NCBI GenBank assembly: GCA_015487555.1 | Contig: WFPK01000113.1 | Span: forward strand, 1 to 37,316 | DNA from: Phycisphaerales bacterium | GTDB taxonomy: Bacteria; Planctomycetota; Phycisphaerae; Phycisphaerales; UBA1924 | DNA: 37,316 nt | Direction: 5' to 3' | In this document: positions 8,018 through 15,418 of the stretch, in pieces | How the letters are laid out: every line of letters begins with the position of its first letter | How positions within the stretch are numbered: the stretch's first letter is position 1 | Position numbers and translations under genes: made by a program | Notes under the pieces: generated by a model | The model's database searches: none | The model's input: the letters and a program-made list of their open reading frames with translations, nothing else | Told to the model about the DNA's origin: nothing

Positions 8018-8718
8018 GGCGAGCCCTTTGTGGTGGTCTTTGCGTTTCGCGCAGGTGGGGGGGGGGCACCCGAAGCCTTCGATACCCGTTGCTTGCTGGC
8101 CCAGTGCTCGATGAGCGTGTAGTAGCGCAGGGCATCGCTTGCGCGCACAAGCCGTTCCATCCGCAGGGTCTGCTGATGGATATCAAGCGAGGTGTCCGTG
8201 ATCCCGTGCTGAGCGAGCATCTTGGTGAGGTAGTCATCGATCGGAAAGGCGTGCCATCCGAGCCCCAGCAGGATCACCCTCGAAATCGCAAACGGGGGGA
8301 GCCCGTCGATGGCACCGAAGTATTGGAGCACCTCTCGCTTGTTCATCTCGCGCAGGTGCGCCAGCGAGAGGCAGTTTTCACGCTCAAAGATTGTGTTGAG
8401 AATACGGATCAGCCTGCGGCAACGCTCAAGACTCCGCGGATACCGCGAGGGAAAAACCGCAACAAGCTCCTCGGGTGTGCACACGCGAAGTTCATTGAGG
8501 TCAATCAGATGGTCCTCGATGCAATCCACCGCCCGCAGCGCATGCTCGATCGAGCTCTCCCAGACGAGCATCGAGAAGACCAGCTCGCTGATAAGCGGAT
8601 CAGGAGAAAGCACACGATGGTCCATGAGATCGCAGCATCCCACAGCTCCGAGATGCCCGAAGGATTGCTCAAGCGTCTGCATGAACGCGTCCATGATGTC
8701 AGGCTCTGGCGTGCTCAC
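8014..8718 (-). CDS. Endonuclease III-like HhH-GPD protein lacking catalytic Lys and Fe-S cysteines
   Basis: A 234-residue protein with the fold signature of the endonuclease III superfamily. The best match is IDGLPPFAISRVILLGLGW followed by FPIDDYLTKMLAQHG, which lines up with the hairpin (LPGVGRKTANVVL) and VDTHVxR motifs of Nth. The aspartate position is kept (IDD), but the Schiff-base lysine position reads Phe or Pro, and no C-terminal four-cysteine cluster exists. It could be a monofunctional glycosylase or a DNA-binding pseudoenzyme. The GTG start at 8718 overlaps the rbfA stop as GTGA; a longer frame from 8778 would overlap rbfA by 64 bp and is less likely. The C-terminal 25 residues are Pro/Lys-rich. 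Confidence 0.7.
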   Translation of the reverse strand: MSTPEPDIMDAFMQTLEQSFGHLGAVGCCDLMDHRVLSPDPLISELVFSMLVWESSIEHALRAVDCIEDHLIDLNELRVCTPEELVAVFPSRYPRSLERCRRLIRILNTIFERENCLSLAHLREMNKREVLQYFGAIDGLPPFAISRVILLGLGWHAFPIDDYLTKMLAQHGITDTSLDIHQQTLRMERLVRASDALRYYTLIEHWASKQRVSKASGAPPPPARNAKTTTKGSP

Positions 8719-9140
8719 CCGGTGGTATCCTCTGCTGAAGGCGTATCTGTATCCGATGGGGTCTGCGTCTGCGACCATTTCGCCGAGCTTCGTTCTTCCT
8801 GTTTGCGACGGTCCTCTTCGAGCAGCGCAAAGACCTCCATCTCCGCCTTGTGCCCCTCGTCATAGACAAGCCTGAGTGTGGGCATTTCCTTGATGTGGAT
8901 GCGATCCATGACATCTCGGCGCAGACGCTTGGTCGCTGCGGTGAGTCCGTGCATCGTGAGCTTGGCACGCTCTTGAGGCATCACCGAAATAAACGCCTTG
9001 GCGTGTTTGAGATCGTCGGAGAGCTCGACCTTGGTGACGGTGATGAGCCCACGAATCCGGGGGTCGTTGAGTCCACGCGCCAGCCTCTTCTGGAGCTCTT
9101 GTTGGATATTCGATGCAATTTGCAGGCTTCGGCGTCTCAA
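8715..9140 (-). CDS. rbfA: Ribosome-binding factor A
   Basis: RbfA binds the 30S subunit and helps mature the 5' end of 16S rRNA, notably in the cold. The protein shows the single KH-like domain: an IQQELQKRL helix, DPRIRGLITVTKVELSDDLKHA, AKAFISVM, and the closing PTLRLVYDEG. I start at TTG 9140, which gives 141 residues beginning MRRRSLQIASNIQQEL, matches the family's usual length, and has GGAGA about 8 nt upstream. A longer frame from GTG 9254 reads through an 11-bp tandem repeat and gives 38 extra repetitive residues unlike RbfA. The C-terminal tail after the domain is Ser/Thr/Asp-rich. The gene follows infB, the common bacterial order, and its stop overlaps the next GTG. Confidence 0.9.
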   Translation of the reverse strand: MRRRSLQIASNIQQELQKRLARGLNDPRIRGLITVTKVELSDDLKHAKAFISVMPQERAKLTMHGLTAATKRLRRDVMDRIHIKEMPTLRLVYDEGHKAEMEVFALLEEDRRKQEERSSAKWSQTQTPSDTDTPSAEDTTG

Positions 9141-9160
9141 TCGGTTCTCTCCATACTCGC

Positions 9161-9215
9161 GGCCCACACTTGGCCCATACTCAGCCCATGCTCGACCCAT
9201 ACTCAGCCCATGCTC
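9161..9215. repeat. 11-bp tandem repeat, five units, in the infB-rbfA gap
   Basis: On the plus strand the units are GGCCCACACTT, GGCCCATACTC, AGCCCATGCTC, GACCCATACTC and AGCCCATGCTC. Alternate units are nearly identical, giving a 22-bp higher period. A partial unit (CATACTC) continues at 9152-9158. Since 11 is not a multiple of three, copy-number change would alter any reading frame through it, which argues that the array is a leader of rbfA and not coding. Confidence 0.85.
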
Positions 9216-9277
9216 GGCTTGCCCCCATAGGCAAAGGCACGCGATGATGGGCACACCAGCGCATGCTCAGGTTCTGG

Positions 9278-12151
9278 TTAGTCATCGAGTGTCCGGGCGA
9301 CCTCGATGTTCTTGTAGCATTCAAGCACATCGCCCGACTTGATATCGTCGTATCCGATGATCTTCATGCCACATTCCATATTGGCGCGAACCTCTTTGGC
9401 ATCGTCCTTGAAACGCTTGAGCTGCTCGAGCTTGCGGTTGTTCTCGATGACCACCCCATCGCGGGTAACACGGATAAACGCATCGCGTTGGACAATCCCA
9501 TCGGTGACAAAGCAACCCGCAATCGTGCCCACCTTGGAAACCTTGAACACCTCGCGGACCTCGGCGTGCCCGATGACCTCTTCGCGGATATCAGGGGTGA
9601 GCAATCCTTCCACAGCCTTCTTGATATCATCGACGATATGATAGATCACCTGGTAGTTGCGAATCTCGACGCCCTTGGTCTCGGCAAGCGTGCGACCCTT
9701 GGCGTTGGCGATGACATTGAACCCGATGATGATTGCTTGGGATGCTTCGGCAAGCAGGATGTCCGACTCGGTGATCCCGCCGATCGCCTGGTGAATCACG
9801 CGGACCTTGACTTCTTCATTGCCCACCTTTTCAATCTCGGATTTGAGCACATCGACCGATCCTTGCACATCGGCCTTGAGCACCACAAGGATTTCCTTGA
9901 GATCCGAATCGGCGATCTGGGTGAACATATTGTCGAGCGTGAGCTTGGGAATCGCGAGCAGTGCTTCGCGTTCGCGCTCTCGGCGCTGCTCAGCAGCCTT
10001 CTCCGCCTCCTTGAGTGAACCCAGACAATAAAACTTATCGCCCGCATCAGGAAGCGAGTTGATCCCCGAAATCTGCACCGGCAAAGGTGGGAGCGCCTTC
10101 TTGAGCTTCTTGCCACGATCATCGGTAATGTCACGCACCCGTCCAAAGGCCCGCCCCATCACGATAAAGTCACCAACCTTCAGCTCGCCCTCTTGCACCA
10201 GAATATTGGCGACATTGCCTCGCCCGCCCTCAGGACGCGCCTCGATGACGGTGCCTTGGGCTTGCCCGGCGAAGTCACTCTTGAGTTCGAGAATCTCGGC
10301 CTGGAGATCAAGGATTTCGAGCAGTTCTTGGATGCCGATATCTTTGATGGCGCTTGTTTTGACGACTTCGGTGTCGCCGCCCCATTGGGTGGGGTTGAGT
10401 CCGTGCTCGGCGAGTTGCCCGTAGATTCGCTGAATGTTTTCTTCCGTTGCTTGCTCTTTGTCGATCTTGTTGAGCGCCACGATGATCGGCACGCCCGCCG
10501 CTTTGGAATGCGAGATCGACTCGATCGTCTGAGGCATCACCCCGTCATCGGCAGCCACCACCAGCACCACGATATCCGTGACATTGGCGCCTCGGCTGCG
10601 CATCGCGGTGAATGCCTCGTGCCCGGGGGTGTCGATGAAGGTGATGAACTTTTCGGAATCGCCTGTGGTGACGGGCACACGGAAGGCGCTCGTTGCCTGT
10701 GTGATCCCGCCGGCCTCGCCGTCGGCGACATTGGCGTTGCGGATTCTGTCCAAGAGTGAGGTCTTGCCGTGATCGACATGACCCAGGATCGTGACGATCG
10801 GGCCTCGGGCTCGCTCATCCTTGCGTGTGCGCTCGGCGAACTGCTCGACGACTTGCTCTTCAGCGCCCTTGGCCTCGGTGACTTCGAGCTCGATGTCCCA
10901 GTCGATCATAATTTCTTGGGCTTTTTCGGATTCGATCCCCGAGTTGATCGTCGCCATCACGCCTTGCATAAAGAGTTTCTTGACGATGTCGGCACCCTTG
11001 ACACCCGTCGCTGCCGAGAGGTCCTTGATTGAAAACGGCGCAGCGATCTCGACTTTTCCACCGATCTTGGCGGGGGTCTGGGCCGCATTGGCCGAGGATT
11101 TCATTTGCATCTGGCGTTGTTTGAGGTACCCGCCCGAGCTTTTGAGGCGTGCTTGGCGATCGGCAAGGTCGGCTGCCGTCCAGCCACGCCCTGGTCCTGA
11201 GTCTTGCCCCTGTCGTCCGCCGCCACCGCCATCGCGTCGGCGTGAGTTGCCGCCACCACCGCGAGGCGGACGCCCTTCCATGGGCATCCCGGCGCCCATG
11301 CCGCCACCCATACCGCCGCCCATACCGCCGCCCATGCCGCCGCCTGTGCGAGGCGGACGCCGGCGCGGTGCCTCGACCTGCTCGGCAGCTTCCACACGGA
11401 TCACCTTGGGGCCTGAGAGTTTGATCTGTGTTTTCTTATCGAGCTGACGCCCGGCGGGCGCGATGGTCGTTGGGCGGGTCGGGACATTCATCTCAGGGGG
11501 CTTCGTCGGCGCTTTCAATGTGGGCTTGGGTGCACGCACAACCCGTTGCTCTTGAGCTTTGGTATCCGAATCAGCGGTATCCGAATCAGCCGATGCTGCG
11601 GGCTTGGCCTGTGATGGAGATTCTGGAGCCTTGATTTTTGGAGCTTCGGCCGAGAGCCCCGCAGGGACATTGGTTGTCCTGAGTTTGCCCGAAGCCGGTG
11701 TGGGTGTTGGTGTCGGTGGAGCCGGTGTCGGGGTTGGTGCTGAATCAGGCACCGAAGCAGGCGGCGGGGCAGCAGCAGCAGGCTTGGCCTTGACCGCTTT
11801 GGCGGGGGGCTCGGCAACCGCAGTGGATGAGGATGGATCGTTCTCCGTGTCCTGATCTGTCGAGGTGATCTTCTTGGCTTTGGTTGCCTTGGCTTTGGTG
11901 TCGTGGGCTTTGGTGTCACGAACCTTCTCGATATCCACCTTCTCAGCCTGTTCGACCGAAGTGTGCGAGACATCGGTGGTCTCATCGGCTGCGAACCATT
12001 CGCGGATGGTCTGCTCGAGCCCGATCGACACCGTAGACATGTGGTTCTTGATCACATCTTTGGGCAAGCCCTCTGCGTGACATTTTTCCACAATCGCTTT
12101 GGACTTGATGCCCAGGTCTTTTGCGATTTCAAAGATTCGTGTATTGGCCAA
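9278..12151 (-). CDS. infB: Translation initiation factor IF-2
   Basis: IF-2 is the GTPase that brings initiator tRNA to the ribosome. From the chosen start the protein has 957 residues. The N-terminal IF2_N domain begins [21 protein letters not shown] long Pro/Ala/Lys-rich linker and a Gly-Met repeat follow, then a second IF2_N-like region ([20 protein letters not shown]). The G domain has [17 protein letters not shown] and NKID. The C-terminal domains end [18 protein letters not shown]. Switch I reads [10 protein letters not shown] where most bacteria have GGITQHIGAY. I prefer TTG 12151, with GGAG 6 nt upstream and a normal IF2_N start, over GTG 12274, whose 41 extra residues (Arg/Glu/Ser-rich) come from short DNA repeats. 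It follows nusA and precedes rbfA. Confidence 0.97.
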   Translation of the reverse strand: MANTRIFEIAKDLGIKSKAIVEKCHAEGLPKDVIKNHMSTVSIGLEQTIREWFAADETTDVSHTSVEQAEKVDIEKVRDTKAHDTKAKATKAKKITSTDQDTENDPSSSTAVAEPPAKAVKAKPAAAAPPPASVPDSAPTPTPAPPTPTPTPASGKLRTTNVPAGLSAEAPKIKAPESPSQAKPAASADSDTADSDTKAQEQRVVRAPKPTLKAPTKPPEMNVPTRPTTIAPAGRQLDKKTQIKLSGPKVIRVEAAEQVEAPRRRPPRTGGGMGGGMGGGMGGGMGAGMPMEGRPPRGGGGNSRRRDGGGGGRQGQDSGPGRGWTAADLADRQARLKSSGGYLKQRQMQMKSSANAAQTPAKIGGKVEIAAPFSIKDLSAATGVKGADIVKKLFMQGVMATINSGIESEKAQEIMIDWDIELEVTEAKGAEEQVVEQFAERTRKDERARGPIVTILGHVDHGKTSLLDRIRNANVADGEAGGITQATSAFRVPVTTGDSEKFITFIDTPGHEAFTAMRSRGANVTDIVVLVVAADDGVMPQTIESISHSKAAGVPIIVALNKIDKEQATEENIQRIYGQLAEHGLNPTQWGGDTEVVKTSAIKDIGIQELLEILDLQAEILELKSDFAGQAQGTVIEARPEGGRGNVANILVQEGELKVGDFIVMGRAFGRVRDITDDRGKKLKKALPPLPVQISGINSLPDAGDKFYCLGSLKEAEKAAEQRREREREALLAIPKLTLDNMFTQIADSDLKEILVVLKADVQGSVDVLKSEIEKVGNEEVKVRVIHQAIGGITESDILLAEASQAIIIGFNVIANAKGRTLAETKGVEIRNYQVIYHIVDDIKKAVEGLLTPDIREEVIGHAEVREVFKVSKVGTIAGCFVTDGIVQRDAFIRVTRDGVVIENNRKLEQLKRFKDDAKEVRANMECGMKIIGYDDIKSGDVLECYKNIEVARTLDD
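11295..11342. repeat. 12-bp in-frame tandem repeat inside infB (Gly-Gly-Gly-Met)
   Basis: Four 12-bp units of the form CCCATRCCGCCR encode GGGM repeated in the linker between the N-terminal region and the G domain. The linker of IF-2 is known to vary in length and composition, and an in-frame 12-bp repeat would let it change length without breaking the gene. Confidence 0.85.
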
Positions 12152-12176
12152 CTGTTGCTCCAGCGCGTGTCGCGAT

Positions 12177-12228
12177 TCGTAACTATTTTCTCGTAACTGT
12201 TTTCGTTGTACTTCGCGTCGTACTTCTC
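12177..12228. repeat. Degenerate 12-14-bp tandem repeats in the nusA-infB gap
   Basis: TCGTAACTATTTTC (12177-12190) is followed directly by TCGTAACTGTTTTC (12191-12204), differing at one base. GTTGTACTTCGC and GTCGTACTTCTC (12205-12228) follow, differing at two. A looser CGTCGTCTTCGTTCC continues beyond. The array ends about 25 bp before the proposed infB TTG start and lies in its leader. Confidence 0.7.
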
Positions 12229-12294
12229 GTCGTCTTCGTTCCGAGTATTGATTCGCCAGCAGCTGCACACACACCTGCCGGAATGGTCTTTGGA

Positions 12295-13695
12295 TCAGGC
12301 ATCCCCGCCAAGGATGTCCGCTGCCCGGTTTTCGGATGCTGCATCAGGCTCTGCTTTGCTTTCATCGTTTGATTCGCTACCAGTTTCAGTACTGGCCGAT
12401 GCCGCACCGAGGATTGCTGCAGCGGCAACCTCAGGCGACGCATCACCCGACGCATCGCCCGAAAGAATCGCCGAGGCGGCCTGTTCTTCTTCTGCTTTGC
12501 GAGCAGCTGCTTGGGCTTTCTCGATCTCCTGCTGGGCAGCGACTTCCTTGGCCCGCGCTGCACAAAGCTCAATCGCCTGGGCAGCACGCGCTTCATCGAG
12601 CTCGAGCTCGGTCAAGAGCATCTCTTCGCCGACCTCTTCGATATCAAACACCGAGATCATGCCCAGCGCCGCCAGGCGATCGACCATCTCGTCGGTGACG
12701 CCTTCGATCTGCTGAAGGGTTTCAGACAGGATCGTCAATCCCTTCGTGAACTCTTCAGGCGTCAGGATGTCGACATCCCAACCGGTCAGACGAGCAGCGA
12801 GTCGCACATTCTGTCCCCGCTTACCGATCGCCAGCGAGAGCTGGTCATCGCGAACGACAACCGTGGCGCGTCCGAGCTCGAAGCACAGCGAGATTTCGCT
12901 GACTTCTGCGGGCTTGAGCGCGTTGGCGATGAGGATTTGTGATGATTCGTTCCAGCGGACGATGTCGATTTTTTCGCCGTTGAGTTCTTCGACGATGGTT
13001 TTGATCCGCGATCCACGAATCCCGACACACGCCCCGACGGCGTCGATTTTCGAGTCGATCGAAGAAACCGCCATTTTGGTGCGGTATCCTGGCTCGCGGG
13101 ACATGGCTTTGATCTCGATGGTGCGTTCCATGACTTCGGGGACTTCGACTTCGAAGAGCCTGCGGATGAAGTCTGGGTGTCCACGCGAGAGGTAGATTTT
13201 GACTTGTGCGCCCATGTCTTTGACATCGAGGATCATGGCGCGGACGCGATCGCCGGGCATGAACTGCTCGCCGGGGATTTGTTCGGACCGGAGCATGACG
13301 GTCTCGGCACGATCAACCTGGACGACCAGTGCGCCGCGGTCGTACCGCTGGGCGACGCCGGTGACGAGGGTGCCGACTCGGCTTGAGTATTCTTCCATGA
13401 GCGATTGGCGTTCGTCATCGCGGAACCGCTGGATCATGACCTGCTTGAAGGTTTGCGCTGCGATGCGTCCGAAATCGGCGGGGTCCATATCCATGGGCTC
13501 GTCGTACCGGAAGAGCTGGATTTCGCCGGTGATTGGATCGACGGTGCACTGGAACTCGTCAGCATCGAGTGTCCCAAAGAACTTTCGACACGCCGAGACC
13601 ATCGCGGTCTCGAGATCAGAGATCAGCAGGCTTTTCTCGACATTCCGGTCGCGGGCAATCGAATCAAGGATGCGCATCATTTCGAGGGTGTTCAT
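12295..13695 (-). CDS. nusA: Transcription termination/antitermination factor NusA
   Basis: NusA binds RNA polymerase and controls pausing, termination and antitermination. The 466-residue protein has the N-terminal polymerase-binding domain (1-125), an S1 domain near 130-195, and two KH domains (IRGSRIKTIVEELNGEKIDI and AIGKRGQNVRLAARLTGWDV). A single C-terminal helix-hairpin-helix region (IEGVTDEMVDRLAALGM) follows, then an acidic, Ala-rich tail of about 90 residues with an ILSGDASGDASPE segment. The ATG is preceded by GGAG at about 7 nt. The usual upstream neighbour rimP is absent; nusA is first in this minus-strand operon. Confidence 0.97.
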   Translation of the reverse strand: MNTLEMMRILDSIARDRNVEKSLLISDLETAMVSACRKFFGTLDADEFQCTVDPITGEIQLFRYDEPMDMDPADFGRIAAQTFKQVMIQRFRDDERQSLMEEYSSRVGTLVTGVAQRYDRGALVVQVDRAETVMLRSEQIPGEQFMPGDRVRAMILDVKDMGAQVKIYLSRGHPDFIRRLFEVEVPEVMERTIEIKAMSREPGYRTKMAVSSIDSKIDAVGACVGIRGSRIKTIVEELNGEKIDIVRWNESSQILIANALKPAEVSEISLCFELGRATVVVRDDQLSLAIGKRGQNVRLAARLTGWDVDILTPEEFTKGLTILSETLQQIEGVTDEMVDRLAALGMISVFDIEEVGEEMLLTELELDEARAAQAIELCAARAKEVAAQQEIEKAQAAARKAEEEQAASAILSGDASGDASPEVAAAAILGAASASTETGSESNDESKAEPDAASENRAADILGGDA

Positions 13696-14174
13696 AGCAG
13701 TTCTCCGGTTCTTTGGTACTCGTCAGGTGTGCGAGCGATTGGGATGTTGGGTTGTCCAGTGATATCGGGTTGTCCAGTTGTGCTGAGTTATTGAGATATT
13801 CGTCGGGTTTGCCCATTCGATGCAGAACGAGCAAAAATACAAATGACCGCGAAGCACGAAAAGCCGCGGTCGAACGCTCAATGGAAGGCGAAGGGGGAGT
13901 CCCTATCTGCCGCCCAGATCAGGATGGACCACGCGGCTATCGCATCGTCCGTCCCTTCATCGCAAGCCCGGCTCCGAACATGATCGAAGACCGATTACCC
14001 ATGATGGCGCAAGACCATAAGCATATTCATACTCCTTCTCCGCGCACCATGCCGGAGATTCCGATCAAGTATAGAACACACGATGAGGAAGAATCAACTT
14101 CTCTCGATCCGACAACTCACGATCAAGGCGTCAATATTGGCCCAAATCCAGTCCAGAATGGGTGCATCGCGTGT
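13696..14174. other. Non-coding gap between nusA start and fliM stop
   Basis: About 480 bp with no convincing gene. It holds the nusA ribosome site, a 12-bp direct repeat GGGTTGTCCAGT at 13749-13760 and 13767-13778 (period 18 bp), 55-85 bp upstream of the nusA ATG where an activator or repressor could bind, and the hairpin listed at 13832-13871. A plus-strand frame runs open across the gap but continues antisense through fliM and resembles no known protein. I could not define a convincing -35/-10 pair for nusA. Confidence 0.5.
13832..13871 (-). terminator. Possible intrinsic terminator, minus strand
   Basis: GACCGCG (13845-13851) pairs perfectly with CGCGGTC (13865-13871) around a 13-nt loop. 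On the minus strand the stem is followed by a T-rich tract (ATTTGTATTTTTG). It would stop transcription coming from fliM before nusA. It lies 300 bp beyond fliM, so the assignment is tentative. Confidence 0.4.
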
Positions 14175-15203
14175 CTAAGCCTGATTCTCGACACGGTCGC
14201 CTCGAGCGACCGCTCGCTCGATCCTGATCGCCCGGTTTCCGTGGTGCTGACCCACCTGTCCGAGGAATTTGGCTTCTTGCCCGATCATCACCAAAGCCGG
14301 GTCATTGGCATTCTTGGCAGTCACAATCATATCGCCAACCTTCATCTCGCTCAGGTCTCGAAGCGTGATCGTCGTCTGGGCCAAAATCGCGGTGAACTCG
14401 ACCCCCGTCTGGTCGAGGTTTCGGCTGATCCGCTCTTCAGAAGTCGTATCACTCTCGCTTCGGCACACCGCGAACCAGCTCTGCGAGCTGAGCTCTTCCA
14501 TCACCGGCTCGATCACATTATAAGGAATACACAGATTCATCGTCCCCGCCCGCGAGGCCATCCGCACCTCAAGCCCGATCACCAGCACCACCTCGTTGGG
14601 AGGCACGATCTGCACGAGCTGGGGGTTGGATTCGTGGGCGACGATCTCGAACTCAAGCTTGCGGACACTCTCCCACGCTTCGGAGAGCGCATCGAGCCCC
14701 CGCCGAAGCACATTGGAGATCAATCGCTGCTCGATGGTCGTCATCGGGCGTTGGGGAATGAACAAATCCTGGTTATTCCCGCCTAGGAGCCGATCAATGA
14801 TCGGATAAATAATCAAAGGCGAGACCTCAAGGCACATCTGCCCCTCGAGATCATCGGGTTGAATCAGGTTGTAGCTCGTGGGGTTGGGGAGCCCGGAGAC
14901 GAACTCGCCATAGGTCATCTGCTCGCAGGCCGCGACGCGGACTTCCACGATTGTGCGCAAGAACCCGGACAACGAAGCTCCAAAGTTCCGGGCGAAGGCC
15001 TCGTGGAGGGTCTCAAGGGCCATCATCTGGTCCTTGGAGACACGCTCGGGGCGTTTGAAGTCGTACTCGCGGATCTCGACATGATCGAGGTCTTTGCGAT
15101 TCCGCGAGAAGATCATCTGTTCTTGTTGGTCATCCTCAGACTCATTCCCCGAATCGACCGCGGTCAGCAGGGCGTCGATCTCATTTTGGTCCAACATGCT
15201 CAT
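14175..15203 (-). CDS. fliM: Flagellar motor switch protein FliM
   Basis: FliM is part of the flagellar C-ring and binds phosphorylated CheY to reverse rotation. The 342-residue length is normal. The N-terminus MSMLDQNEIDALL carries the CheY-binding motif (LDQNEIDALL). The middle domain has YDFKRPERVSKDQ, the Gly-rich LGG turn (DRLLGGNNQD), and a C-terminal SpoA-like domain (LAQTTITLRDLSEMKVGDMI). No other flagellar or chemotaxis gene occurs in the window, so this copy is detached from any flagellar cluster seen here. It diverges from the DsbD-type gene. No strong promoter is apparent upstream. Confidence 0.95.
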   Translation of the reverse strand: MSMLDQNEIDALLTAVDSGNESEDDQQEQMIFSRNRKDLDHVEIREYDFKRPERVSKDQMMALETLHEAFARNFGASLSGFLRTIVEVRVAACEQMTYGEFVSGLPNPTSYNLIQPDDLEGQMCLEVSPLIIYPIIDRLLGGNNQDLFIPQRPMTTIEQRLISNVLRRGLDALSEAWESVRKLEFEIVAHESNPQLVQIVPPNEVVLVIGLEVRMASRAGTMNLCIPYNVIEPVMEELSSQSWFAVCRSESDTTSEERISRNLDQTGVEFTAILAQTTITLRDLSEMKVGDMIVTAKNANDPALVMIGQEAKFLGQVGQHHGNRAIRIERAVARGDRVENQA

Positions 15204-15304
15204 GGCTCGATGGGTTCCAAGGGGGGAAATGCGAAACGGTCAAGGCAGACGAAAATCCCCGAATCTGACGGAGATACACCGGTTACTATCGGTCGTGTGC
15301 ATCG

Positions 15305-15341
15305 GAAATCTTGATCTTCCATTCCCCCAGATCGAGATTTC
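15305..15341. promoter_or_regulatory. Inverted repeat between divergent fliM and DsbD-type gene
   Basis: GAAATCTTGATCT (15305-15317) and AGATCGAGATTTC (15329-15341) are complementary at 12 of 13 positions with an 11-nt spacer. It lies about 100 bp from fliM and 78 bp from the DsbD-type start. It could be an operator for one or both genes, or an RNA hairpin; no T-run follows either arm. Confidence 0.5.
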
Positions 15342-15418
15342 TGGAACAAAGTCACTTCAATCCCCGTTGGCAGAGGGAGAATCATCCCGCTGCGCCCATC
15401 TCTACGATAAACTGACCC

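Noticed and set aside
8719-8778. Upstream extension of the HhH-GPD protein
   Set aside because: It would overlap rbfA by 64 bp, whereas GTG 8718 gives a neat GTGA overlap.
8715-9254. Longer RbfA from GTG 9254
   Set aside because: The extra 38 residues come from an 11-bp tandem repeat, and TTG 9140 has a better ribosome site and family fit.
13713-14786. Long plus-strand open frame across the nusA-fliM gap
   Set aside because: Most of it is antisense to fliM, and the rest resembles no protein family.
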